Below are positions 23,601-30,749 of a DNA stretch of 32,176 bases, piece after piece. Numbering within the stretch: the first letter of the stretch is position 1; every line of letters begins with the position of its first letter. A program made the translations under genes and the position numbers. This stretch comes from Nanobdellota archaeon (GTDB lineage: Archaea; Nanobdellota; Nanobdellia; UBA10117; ARS21). The stretch is from contig JAAZYP010000004.1 in NCBI GenBank assembly GCA_014239585.1, forward strand, positions 1-32,176. The letters are read 5' to 3'. The notes beneath the pieces were generated by a model. It worked only from the letters and a program-made list of their open reading frames with translations. It did not search any database and was not told the origin of the DNA.

Positions 23601-24106
23601 ACACTGAACGGCAATCAATTGCAGATGTAATTAATGCAATTGAATCTAAGAAGAAACATGTTTTCATGGATACATTTAACAAAATTTCAACTAATTTTTC
23701 AAGAATTTATTCAAATATTAACAATGATCTAGTTAAGGGTGACGTTGTACTTGAAAATAAAGAAAATCCGTTTGATGGCGGTGTTATGATCAAAGTCATA
23801 AAACCTGGTGCAAATTCATTAACTGCTCTATCTGGTGGTGAACGAGCAATGGTCGCAATTTCATTTCTATTTGCAATTGCTGAATTTAATCCGTCACCCT
23901 TCTATTTATTAGACGAAATTGATGCGCCATTAGATGGAGTTAATGTAACAAAAATGGCTGAATTACTTAAAGAATATGCTAAGAACTCTCAATTGATAAT
24001 TATTTCACATAAAGATTCAGTTATGTCTTCCGCAGAATTATTACATGGAATTTGGATGAATAAAAAACGGGGTGAATCGTTTATCAGCAGTATGAAAGTT
24101 AAATGA
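20681..24106 (+). CDS. smc: Chromosome segregation ATPase SMC
   Basis: 1141 residues, full length. The Walker A motif is GANGSGKSN (34-42). Two long coiled coils flank a hinge at about 500-660 (GAILRYKGKLGEIYGTVAQL, GGRLKNIVV, and FSRSGSISGGYRR near its end). The C-terminal head has LSGGE (1050-1054) and Walker B FYLLDEIDAPLD (1074-1085), so the ATPase is intact. SMC dimers with ScpA and ScpB form the condensin-like complex that compacts and separates chromosomes. The gene overlaps scpA (ATGA), and the order smc-scpA-scpB is kept. Lys/Glu/Ser-rich coiled coils explain the composition. Confidence 0.97.
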   Translation: MRKTYITNLKLRGFKSFNNHTNLQFGSGFNCIAGANGSGKSNVLDALCFVLGRLSTKSIRADNYGDLIYTKDGKRSKGGFVSITFDNKSGIFGIPAAKVELVREITAAGKTKYWLNGKRATRTQVLELLELSQIRPEGHNIILQGDISSFITMSGKDKRKLIEEIAGIGVYERKKDSALKELGKVEVKLRDVQIVMNEKKTYLNSLEDDKKTAEKYQSYLSEEKSAKSTELTLKLKQSLSKKQTISSKLETVEKKRSKFKSQIAESTKKIGFIETKINDIEGRIEKKGGEEQLEIQKEIENLKFDIENGKSLVKSSNNEIRRIDERKKQLDKNLSNISGKIKLKNNDLKALNTKLETLSSRENSIKKSLGVSGLSADDLEDQIDKKELILSELESKKLSYTEEKASLKGNLEVLSLKINSLSETLKDVIILEKRIEKTKDIKNHYKNTIIEINSLSDRDSEIFTEIKELRKKMLDEESQLTKLQFELNASHDALMRDKAIGAILRYKGKLGEIYGTVAQLGEVDEEYSTALKVAAGGRLKNIVVKDERVAIKCLNYLREKRLGVATFLPLNKLNVYSQKSVPRGNGVVGMAHDLIKAESKFKKVFENILGNTVILNDTETAKRLGIGKYQMVTLEGDIFSRSGSISGGYRRETSLAFSKKTNDDEIDNLMKTVDKIRTKVKSLEKERDGIDKDLIKLRKLKSEIESGLGVLTDPEESSAELKNRLSNLISEQKQSSSRLKLIENNFEKLGESLQKIKIERNSLKSKSKELKFGKQKKELDKLESNRSNLNAEIATIEATIENALLPENENISKVIRELEKEKVEFNTQIKNEAENVKIKSSRLRNMEQTEKEFYGQLKKLFNEKNKFGDLLKREHVSIRQIEMGGLGENEEFNSLNIAIAKIDSELSSVKEEIEPYSNIKTLPFLKTIQAAKQKQAEMRNKVNLLGNVNMKALEIYEDVRKEWEKLNWRVTKLDTERQSIADVINAIESKKKHVFMDTFNKISTNFSRIYSNINNDLVKGDVVLENKENPFDGGVMIKVIKPGANSLTALSGGERAMVAISFLFAIAEFNPSPFYLLDEIDAPLDGVNVTKMAELLKEYAKNSQLIIISHKDSVMSSAELLHGIWMNKKRGESFISSMKVK

Positions 24107-24879
24107 TGGGAACTAAAAAAATATATGATGCAATCTTTTCTGAAGACGATATTAAATGGCAGTCTATAATCTACGAATTAATCCGAAATAAAAAGGTTGA
24201 TCCTTGGGATATTGATTTAAGTAAATTTTCAGAAGAATATCTGGCAACAATTTCTAAATTAAAAAATTTGAATTTTAGAATTTCAGGTAAAGTTGTTTTT
24301 GCTGCAGCATTAATGTTAAAGATAAAAACTAATCATCTCGGTCTTGAAGATTTTATTTTATTAACGAATGATGAGGATGAACTTCCTGAAGAAGAATTTG
24401 AATATGGTGAAGATGAATATATCGATCCAGATGAACGAAAGATAATGGATCTTGCAAAACACATTCGACATAATACTAAAAAGAAATATTTAATTGAGCC
24501 GCGAACAGTTAGACCCAGAAACAGAAAGGTTACAGTTGTGGAATTGATGAGTGCATTAAAAAAGGCAATTGAGGTTGATAAACGTAGAGAAGTCAGAAGA
24601 GTTAGACTTGATCCAGAAATTGCTCCAGAAGATATATTTGTTTCTAAAAAGGACTTACTTACTGATCGAATTAAATTATTGGATAAAAAAATAATTGAGA
24701 TATTTGGTAAAACTAAAGCAAAAATTTTATTTGAACATTTATTAGATACGGGTGATGAGAACGATCGAGTTCAAACATTTTTACCAATTTTACACTTAGC
24801 AAATAGTGGTAAATTAAATATTCATCAAGAAAAAGCATTTGAAAATATATATTTGGAGGTTCTACGTGGACGAAATTAA
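24103..24879 (+). CDS. scpA: Segregation and condensation protein A (kleisin)
   Basis: 258 residues. It is the kleisin that bridges the two SMC heads. The N-terminal helical domain (about 12-80) has the ScpA signature, LIRNKKVDPWDIDLSKFSEEYL, then KVVFAAALMLKIKTNHL. An acidic linker (about 88-112) follows, with a basic middle and the C-terminal winged helix (about 185-258) that binds the SMC cap. The start overlaps the smc stop codon by 4 bp; a second ATG directly follows. scpB begins inside its last codons. Confidence 0.92.
   Translation: MMGTKKIYDAIFSEDDIKWQSIIYELIRNKKVDPWDIDLSKFSEEYLATISKLKNLNFRISGKVVFAAALMLKIKTNHLGLEDFILLTNDEDELPEEEFEYGEDEYIDPDERKIMDLAKHIRHNTKKKYLIEPRTVRPRNRKVTVVELMSALKKAIEVDKRREVRRVRLDPEIAPEDIFVSKKDLLTDRIKLLDKKIIEIFGKTKAKILFEHLLDTGDENDRVQTFLPILHLANSGKLNIHQEKAFENIYLEVLRGRN
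24855..24860 (+). promoter_or_regulatory. Shine-Dalgarno site that sets the scpB start
   Basis: GGAGGT lies 5 nt before a GTG at 24866, inside the end of scpA. It is the clearest ribosome binding site in the window and fixes scpB translation at the GTG rather than at the upstream in-frame ATG (24839). Confidence 0.75.
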
Positions 24880-25336
24880 GGGTCAAATTGAAGCGTTATT
24901 ACACTGTAGACCTAAAGGTTTGACTTTAGCAGAATTATCAAATCATTCGGGAGTTTCATCTAAAGGATTGCTAAAACGATTATTGAATGAACTTCAAGAA
25001 GATTATTCTGAACGGATTAGTGGATTGAAAATAATAAATCGAGATAATCATTGGCGAATGACCGTTAAAGATGAACATATTGAAACAGTTCAAGAAATTG
25101 CGCGTCCCGAAATAAGTAAAGCTGTTCTTGAAACTTTAGCTTATATTGCTCATAAAAAAAGTATTAGGCAAGCAGATGTTGTTCGAATTCGCAGCAATAA
25201 AGCATATGGACATATTAATGAATTACTTGAGAAAGGATTCCTTGAAGCTAAAAAAGATGGTGCAAGTAAAAAATTATGTCCTACCCGAAAGTTTTATGAG
25301 TATTTCAAACTTACAGAAGATCAATCGTTAGAATGA
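24866..25336 (+). CDS. scpB: Segregation and condensation protein B
   Basis: 156 residues from a GTG start, opening VDEIKGQIEALLHCRPKGLT. It has two tandem winged helices. The first (about 3-65; GLTLAELSNHSGVSSKGLLKRLLNEL) and the second (about 75-145; ISKAVLETLAYIAHKKSI, DVVRIRSNKAYGHINELLEKG) follow the ScpB pattern, including the P-x-IS-x-A-LETL-I-A block. As a dimer it binds the kleisin ScpA and regulates SMC. The N-terminus is decided by GGAGGT at 24855-24860. It overlaps scpA by 14 bp and rqcH by 4 bp. Confidence 0.92.
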   Translation: MDEIKGQIEALLHCRPKGLTLAELSNHSGVSSKGLLKRLLNELQEDYSERISGLKIINRDNHWRMTVKDEHIETVQEIARPEISKAVLETLAYIAHKKSIRQADVVRIRSNKAYGHINELLEKGFLEAKKDGASKKLCPTRKFYEYFKLTEDQSLE

Positions 25337-27210
25337 AAGTACTTACAAATTTAGAATTAGAGGTTGTTGTTAGAGAACTTAATGATATAATCTTAAATTC
25401 AAAGGTAGCAAAAATATTTCTTCCTGAAACTAGAATTTTACGGCTTGATTTACATAAATCAAATATTGGTAAATCAACTTTGATTATTGATTCGGGAAAA
25501 GGAATTTATCTTTCTGAATTTAAACTAGAAAACCCTACGACACCTCCTTCATTTGCAATGTTTTTAAGACGGCATTTGAATAATTCAATTCTTAAACGAA
25601 TTGAACTTCAGCCCGGTGAACGAATTGTCGAACTTGTATTTCAAACAAAAATTGGTGAAAAGAAATTAATTGTCGAATTACATAGTAAAGGTAATTTTAT
25701 ATTAACTGATTCCGCTAATAAAATTATAAATTCTGCGGTGATTGTTGAAACTTCTAAAAAAACGATAAAAAAGGGTAAAACATATGAATATATTCGATCT
25801 GAATTTGATATACGCAAAGTTAGTCTGCATGATTTCACTGAGGCGTCTAAAAATTGGGCAGGAACATCTTTAATTCGATTTTTAGCAAGTGGATTAAAAT
25901 TGGGAAAAATTTATGGTGAAGAAATCTGTAATCGTTCAAAAATTGATTCCGATAAAGATGTTAATTTACTATCTTTAGATGAAATTAAAGAATTATATTC
26001 TGAACTTACAAAGCTTTTGAATAAATTTGATTCTAGATCTGCAATCTTAACTGAAAATAATGCATTTCCTTTTGAATTACTAAAACATTCTGGTGAAAAA
26101 ATGAATTTATTCAATAATGCGTTGGATAATCTTTATTCAAAAGAACTTGAAAAACGTGCTCAAGATAAACATGAAACAACACATAATCGTGCTAATGTTA
26201 AACTGGGAAAAAATATTGAAAAACAGGAAAAATTAATTTATGAGCTAACTAAACTAAGTGAACAAAATCAAAATCTTATTAAATTAATTTATGAAAATTA
26301 TGAAATAATTTCGAATATTTTAATTAAAATTAATTCTGCACGTAAAAATTATTCGTGGGATGAAGTTGAATCTGCTCTCAAAAAATCTGCAGGAGAAGAG
26401 ACGAAACTTTTGAAAAAAATAAATCGGAAAGATAGTTCGATAATTCTTGATTTGAATGGGACAGCCATAGAAATTGAGATTGATTCAAAAATTGAGAATT
26501 TAATTAATAATCTTTATACTAAAAATAAGAAAATATTACGAAAAATTGATGGTGCTAAATCGATTTTGATTAAATTTCGAAATAAGAAAATTGTTTTACC
26601 TGCTATTGAAAAACCAAAATTAAAACGTCAAATTAAACGCGAATGGTTCGAAAAATTCAGATGGTTTTATACCTCAAGTAATCTTTTAGCAATTGGCGGT
26701 CGAGATGCAACAAGTAATGAAGTTTTGATCAAAAAACATTTGGAAGTTAATGATTTAGTATTCCATACTGAAATGTCTGGATCTCCGTTTTTCATTTTGA
26801 AAGATGGACGCGATTCCTCGAAGCTCGATATTGAAGAAGTTGCAATTGCCACTGCATCTTATTCTCGAGCATGGAAATTAAATATGTTTGATGCAGACGT
26901 ATTTTATGTTAATCCTGCTCAGATATCTAAAACTGCAAATCCTGGCGAATATTTAAACAAAGGTAGTTTCATGGTTAGAGGTAAACGTAATTTTTTGAAT
27001 GTTAAACTTAAAGTTTCAATTGGATCTAAAGATGGGAAGATGATCGGTGGTCCAACTTCAGCAATTTCATCTCAAATTGAAGAATATATCTCGTTAATTC
27101 CCGGTGAACGTAAAAAATCTGATGTTACTAAATCAATTTCGAAAAAATACAATCATTCTTCTGAAGAAGTTATTCGTTTTGTTCCTAACGGTGAATCTAA
27201 ATTACTTTAG
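25333..27210 (+). CDS. rqcH: RqcH/NEMF-type ribosome quality-control protein (NFACT)
   Basis: 625 residues. The NFACT-N domain (about 1-200; LTNLELEVVVRELN, PPSFAMFLRRHL, ELHSKGNFILTD) is followed by helical regions and a coiled coil (about 260-350). The C-terminal NFACT-R (DUF814) domain begins at WFEKFRWFYTSSNLLAIGGRD (437-457), with FHTEMSGSPFFIL and ATASYSRAWK. It belongs to the Rqc2/RqcH/NEMF family, which binds stalled large ribosomal subunits and, in bacteria, recruits Ala-tRNA for tailing. The start overlaps the scpB stop by ATGA, so it is translated with the SMC complex. Its 3' end overlaps the convergent gene by 9 bp. Confidence 0.93.
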   Translation: MKVLTNLELEVVVRELNDIILNSKVAKIFLPETRILRLDLHKSNIGKSTLIIDSGKGIYLSEFKLENPTTPPSFAMFLRRHLNNSILKRIELQPGERIVELVFQTKIGEKKLIVELHSKGNFILTDSANKIINSAVIVETSKKTIKKGKTYEYIRSEFDIRKVSLHDFTEASKNWAGTSLIRFLASGLKLGKIYGEEICNRSKIDSDKDVNLLSLDEIKELYSELTKLLNKFDSRSAILTENNAFPFELLKHSGEKMNLFNNALDNLYSKELEKRAQDKHETTHNRANVKLGKNIEKQEKLIYELTKLSEQNQNLIKLIYENYEIISNILIKINSARKNYSWDEVESALKKSAGEETKLLKKINRKDSSIILDLNGTAIEIEIDSKIENLINNLYTKNKKILRKIDGAKSILIKFRNKKIVLPAIEKPKLKRQIKREWFEKFRWFYTSSNLLAIGGRDATSNEVLIKKHLEVNDLVFHTEMSGSPFFILKDGRDSSKLDIEEVAIATASYSRAWKLNMFDADVFYVNPAQISKTANPGEYLNKGSFMVRGKRNFLNVKLKVSIGSKDGKMIGGPTSAISSQIEEYISLIPGERKKSDVTKSISKKYNHSSEEVIRFVPNGESKLL

Positions 27211-27525
27211 ATTTTTTTGAAAATCTGATTCTTGCCATCCAACGTCTACCAAATTATTTTTAATTTGAAGTTCAGATAAACCATTTTTTCTTGAATTTTT
27301 AATATAGCCTTTTATTGGATCTTTTTCTCCCCGAGGAAATTTGAAAACTAAAATTAATAATCCTAATAACGTAGGTATTATTAAGAAAAGTAATGGATTT
27401 ATAGTTGGAACTGTAATTGAAAGTCCTGTTAAATTTCCGCGTGGTAATAAGAATGTTACTGAAGTTATTACCATAATTATACCTAATGACGCAAATATTG
27501 CGGTAAGAATATTATCTTCGTCCAT
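27202..27525 (-). CDS. Two-helix membrane protein with a C-terminal GW helical tail
   Basis: 107 residues: two membrane helices (about 8-27 and 44-62), a basic loop, and a soluble C-terminal segment (74-106). The tail pattern is YIK-x-x-R-x-x-G-x-S-x-x-QI-x3-L-x3-GW-x8-L, a small helical (UBA-like) unit. The same tail closes the large surface protein at 30750. The TATA-like ATTTATATATG (27545-27555) lies 25 nt before the ATG at 27525. It is convergent with rqcH and overlaps it by 9 bp. Function unknown; the tail may be a docking module on the cytoplasmic side (inference). Confidence 0.75.
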   Translation of the reverse strand: MDEDNILTAIFASLGIIMVITSVTFLLPRGNLTGLSITVPTINPLLFLIIPTLLGLLILVFKFPRGEKDPIKGYIKNSRKNGLSELQIKNNLVDVGWQESDFQKNLK

Positions 27526-27568
27526 CTATTTAGTATATTGCCGTCATATATAAATTTTGAGCCATAGT

Positions 27569-27576
27569 CTTAAATA
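27569..27576 (+). promoter_or_regulatory. TATA box of cca
   Basis: CTTAAATA centred about 26 nt before the ATG at 27598. It is distinct from the TATA-like ATTTATATATG of the divergent gene at 27545-27555. Confidence 0.45.
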
Positions 27577-27597
27577 ACTTCATTTCTTAACTGAAGC

Positions 27598-28845
27598 ATG
27601 GATAAATTGCTGCAAAACATAAAAAAACAGGTTACGTTGACAGCAGATGAAAATTCCAGTATTAAAACTACTATAAAAGAATTTAAAAATAAAATTGAAC
27701 CCGTATTAACAAAAAATAAAATTGACGCGAATTTATTTGTGGGGGGCAGTGTTGGTAAAGGTTCAAATCTTCCAAGTCTTCATGATATCGATATATTTAT
27801 TCGATTCAAAAAGGACGGGAACTTGTCTGAAATTCTTGAAAAAACTTTGAAATCTTGTTTTAAAAAAATTACACGATTGAAAGGTTCACGAGATTATTTT
27901 AAAGTTGAATTGAATGGTTTTGAAATTGAAGTTATTCCTGTTCTATATATTACTCGACCAAATCAAGCAAAAAATATTACAGATCATTCTCCCATTCATG
28001 TAAATTGGTCTAAACGAAATTCGGGAAAACTTATTGACGATATTAAAATTTCCAAACTTTTTTTCAGAGGAATAGGTGCATATGGTGCTGAATCATGGAT
28101 AGGTGGATTCTCGGGCCACGTTATTGAAATTTTGACGGTGCATTATGGTGGATTCAAAAAATTATTAAAAGGTATAACTAAATGGGATGAAACTACTTTT
28201 GCTGATTTTGAAAAACATTACACAAATGAAAAAGACGCACGATTATCGATTTCTAAATCTAAACAAGAATCTCCTTTACTTATTGTTGATCCGGTCGATA
28301 AAGAACGAAATTCTGCAGCCGCTGTATCAAAAGAAAAATATGACTTCCTTAAAAAAACCGTAACTAAATTTTTGAAGAAACCGACTTTATCTTATTTCGA
28401 AGAAGAAATTATTACTGCGGAAGATATTAAAAAACAGGTAAAAAAGAATAAATTATTTTTATTTTATGCTAAACCCGAAAGTACAAAGCTTGATGCTTCG
28501 GGTGCAAAAATGTTGAATCATCATAAAAAAATAAAACGAATGTTTTCTGAAAATAATTTTGAAGTTATCACTTCAGGATTTTTCTGGGATAAAAAGAATG
28601 ATGGTTTAATCTGGTTTATATTAAATCCGAAAGAATTGACTAAACAACATATTTTGAAAGGTCCTCCGACCTATGAAAGCGGAATTAATATTATGAATTT
28701 TAAGAAAAAATATTCACGAAAAAAGGTATGGAGAGAAGGTTACAATTATTTTGTTGAAGTTTCTAGAAAATATACTAAATCTGAGCAAGTTGTCAAATTA
28801 ATCAAATCTGAAGAAGAATTTGATTCTTTAACTTTGAAAAAATGA
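27598..28845 (+). CDS. cca: CCA-adding enzyme, archaeal class I
   Basis: 415 residues; adds C, C and A to tRNA 3' ends. The nucleotidyltransferase core has GGSVGKGSNLPSLHDIDIF (49-67), with carboxylates D63 and D65 at the positions of E59 and D61 in the Archaeoglobus enzyme. The third carboxylate, usually Asp in G-x-x-VD-VP, is E111 here (FEIEVIPV). The central domain has GFSGHVIEIL and VDPVDKERNSAAAVS, both strong family blocks. The enzyme is needed: none of the four tRNAs in this window encodes CCA. A TATA box lies 26 nt before the ATG. The methyltransferase gene overlaps its stop codon by ATGA. Confidence 0.95.
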   Translation: MDKLLQNIKKQVTLTADENSSIKTTIKEFKNKIEPVLTKNKIDANLFVGGSVGKGSNLPSLHDIDIFIRFKKDGNLSEILEKTLKSCFKKITRLKGSRDYFKVELNGFEIEVIPVLYITRPNQAKNITDHSPIHVNWSKRNSGKLIDDIKISKLFFRGIGAYGAESWIGGFSGHVIEILTVHYGGFKKLLKGITKWDETTFADFEKHYTNEKDARLSISKSKQESPLLIVDPVDKERNSAAAVSKEKYDFLKKTVTKFLKKPTLSYFEEEIITAEDIKKQVKKNKLFLFYAKPESTKLDASGAKMLNHHKKIKRMFSENNFEVITSGFFWDKKNDGLIWFILNPKELTKQHILKGPPTYESGINIMNFKKKYSRKKVWREGYNYFVEVSRKYTKSEQVVKLIKSEEEFDSLTLKK

Positions 28846-29441
28846 AAAGGGCAATAATGCGACAATGGAATAAAATTGCAAAAAGTGGGTTTGTTTATCG
28901 CCGAAATTTTAATTATGATTTATCACCGTATTTTACAAAAAAGGGTAAAATTTTAGATATAGGTGGCGGTGCAGGTCATCCTGAACTGAAAAAATTCGGT
29001 AATGTTACTTCATGTGATATCTCGATAGAGATGCTTAAAAAAAATACGCCAAATTCGGTGAATTGTGATGCTTCAAACTTGCCTTTCAGATCTAAATCTT
29101 TCAATTATGTAACTAGTTTTGCCACATTTCATCATTTACCTAAAAAGGAGGGGGAAAAATTCTTAGATGAAGTATATCGAGTCTTGAAAACAGGTGGGAT
29201 TGCATACCTTACTTATGGATATCTTTCTAAAACTGGTAAAATTAATATAAACTGGAGCAATATTTCTCGTACCTATTACTCTTTTGACTCGAAATCTGTT
29301 GAAAAATTGTTAATTAATTCTAACTTTTCAAGTTATGAACTGTTTTCAGGTTCAAAATCTAAAAAAATTGTGACTTATTCTAAAAATAAAGAAGAATTTC
29401 AAGAACACTTCAAAAATATGATTATAATATTGAAAAAGTAG
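28842..29441 (+). CDS. SAM-dependent methyltransferase, class I
   Basis: 199 residues with a Rossmann methyltransferase core. Motif I is ILDIGGGAGH (37-46), the acidic strand end is D59 (VTSCDIS), DASNLPF (76-82) is motif III-like, FATFHHLP (93-100) is motif IV-like, and VYRVLKTGGIAYL follows motif V. The layout (MRQWNKIA start, LPF...HHL...E-RVLK-GG) resembles Trm9-type tRNA wobble-uridine methyltransferases, but it is too general to assign. Translational coupling to cca (ATGA) makes a tRNA substrate plausible (inference). A second in-frame ATG at 28857 is also possible. The stop codon lies in the hairpin at 29437-29461. Confidence 0.8.
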   Translation: MKRAIMRQWNKIAKSGFVYRRNFNYDLSPYFTKKGKILDIGGGAGHPELKKFGNVTSCDISIEMLKKNTPNSVNCDASNLPFRSKSFNYVTSFATFHHLPKKEGEKFLDEVYRVLKTGGIAYLTYGYLSKTGKININWSNISRTYYSFDSKSVEKLLINSNFSSYELFSGSKSKKIVTYSKNKEEFQEHFKNMIIILKK

Positions 29442-29461
29442 ACGACTATAAGTCGTCTACT
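29433..29461. terminator. Bidirectional hairpin spanning both convergent stop codons
   Basis: AGTAGACGACT (29437-29447), a 3-nt loop, then AGTCGTCTACT (29451-29461) form a perfect 11-bp stem. The methyltransferase TAG (29439-29441) and the dnaG TAG (29446-29448, minus) both lie inside it. On the minus strand the stem runs into TTTTT, which suits termination of dnaG; on the plus strand no U-run follows. Confidence 0.6.
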
Positions 29462-30594
29462 GTATAAACCTTAACTGCGGTTGAACGCGAAGGTTTTTTG
29501 CTTGCAATTATATACTTCAATCCTGCTTTGTATGCGGATCTCATTATTGTTGAAGATGTTTTACCATCCATTACAATCGCTTGAGCTCCATCTAACTCTT
29601 CTAGGACCGAATCTAGTTCTTTAACTGGAACTCTTCCCAATATTTGAAGCGTTTCATCTAAAATAACTGCTGCTCCATCGCCTACAATTTCGTCATGCAA
29701 GTCTTTCAACGTACTTGTATCTGAAGGTAAACTTATTTCTTCAACTTCTTTTGAAGCGGTTCGTTTAGTTGTTGGTTTTCTTGAAACTTTTGAATTATTT
29801 TTACCTCGTAAAGCCATTAAAATTTCTTTTTGAGTTAATTCTTCAACTTCCTTACCGTCTGGCGCTTTTACTGTTAAATCAATAGATAATTTCTTAGATA
29901 AAGTTTTAACAATTAAATCTCCGCCTCTGTCTCCGTCAACAAATAAAGTTATTTTTTTACCGTCAACCAACTTTGGTAATGATCGAGGCAATTTAGCTCC
30001 GTTCAAAGCAATAGTATTTCTAATACCATATTTCAAAAGAGTTACAACGTCTGCTCTACCTTCGACAATTATTATTTCTTCTGCATTTTTAAAATCTGGA
30101 CCACCTGGTAATTTATCGCTACCGTATGATTCTATATCGGATGCTCGCACATCTTCTGCAATTTCGACAGTCATTTCTTGTGCGTCAGGTTGCGAATGAA
30201 CTAATTCTTTCAAAAGTTCTTTTGCTCGATTCATAATATAATCTCTCTTTGTGGATCGAACATCTTTGATACTTTCTACATGAATCTTGGATTCAGAAGG
30301 TCCCACTCTGTCAATTGTTTCTACTGCGGCTGCAACTAGTGCAGTTTCAGATTTACTCATACTTGACGGAATAAGAATTGTTCCTCTGCTTTTACCGTTT
30401 TTTGATTCTAATTGGACTTCAATTCTACCGATTCTTCCAGCTTTTTGAAGTTCCCTAAGCTCTAAATTTGGACCTAACAAACCTTCTGTTTGTCCAAATA
30501 CAGCTCCGATTACATCTGGCCTTTCTGCCATTCCTGTTAAATTTATTTTAGCATAAATATTATACTTTATTGATATTGGACTTATTTTTCCCAT
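29446..30594 (-). CDS. dnaG: Archaeal DnaG primase-like protein (TOPRIM)
   Basis: 382 residues. The N-terminal block GKISPISIKY and then PDVIGAVFGQTEGLLG (26-41), with LELRELQKAGRIGRIEV, is diagnostic of archaeal DnaG. The TOPRIM domain (about 170-250) has IIIVEGRADV with E178, and FVDGDRGGD (D220, D222, D226). Archaeal DnaG is associated with the exosome in RNA degradation and has primase activity in some species, so its role could be in RNA turnover as much as replication. The Lys/Arg/Ser/Thr linker (about 268-285) precedes a C-terminal domain. It is somewhat short for the family. The gene sits behind a structured leader of about 115 nt. Confidence 0.95.
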   Translation of the reverse strand: MGKISPISIKYNIYAKINLTGMAERPDVIGAVFGQTEGLLGPNLELRELQKAGRIGRIEVQLESKNGKSRGTILIPSSMSKSETALVAAAVETIDRVGPSESKIHVESIKDVRSTKRDYIMNRAKELLKELVHSQPDAQEMTVEIAEDVRASDIESYGSDKLPGGPDFKNAEEIIIVEGRADVVTLLKYGIRNTIALNGAKLPRSLPKLVDGKKITLFVDGDRGGDLIVKTLSKKLSIDLTVKAPDGKEVEELTQKEILMALRGKNNSKVSRKPTTKRTASKEVEEISLPSDTSTLKDLHDEIVGDGAAVILDETLQILGRVPVKELDSVLEELDGAQAIVMDGKTSSTIMRSAYKAGLKYIIASKKPSRSTAVKVYTVDDL

Positions 30595-30603
30595 TTTATT
30601 TTT

Positions 30604-30712
30604 TCCCCAACTAAAAACTGCTATTCGGCTGTGCTGCTTTTTGCAGCGGTGCGCTTAATGCGCTTCAATTAAAATATGAATTGAGTTAAGTGAATATTTG
30701 TTTTAGTTGATG
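30604..30712 (-). ncRNA. Structured leader or small RNA upstream of dnaG
   Basis: The 155-bp gap before dnaG holds nested inverted repeats. On the minus strand CAACTAAAA near the inferred 5' end (30701-30709) pairs perfectly with TTTTAGTTG near 30607-30615. Enclosed are TCAATT/AATTGA, GCGC/GCGC and GCTGC/GCAGC hairpins. A strong TATA box (30732-30740, minus) would start the RNA near 30709-30711. It could be a regulatory leader of dnaG or a separate small RNA. Fold and family are unknown to me; the strand is inferred from the promoter. Confidence 0.45.
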
Positions 30713-30731
30713 GTAAAAGATTCGATATATC

Positions 30732-30740
30732 ATTTATAAA
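30732..30740 (-). promoter_or_regulatory. Strong TATA box for the dnaG leader
   Basis: On the minus strand CCAAAACC then TTTATAAAT matches an archaeal BRE plus TATA element very well. It sits 10 bp beyond the stop codon of the preceding surface-protein gene. The dnaG ATG lies about 140 nt downstream, so dnaG is not leaderless if this promoter is used. Confidence 0.6.
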
Positions 30741-30749
30741 GGTTTTGGC

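Noticed and set aside
24839-24865. Upstream ATG start for scpB
   Set aside because: GGAGGT at 24855-24860 is ideally placed for the GTG at 24866 and lies inside the longer version.
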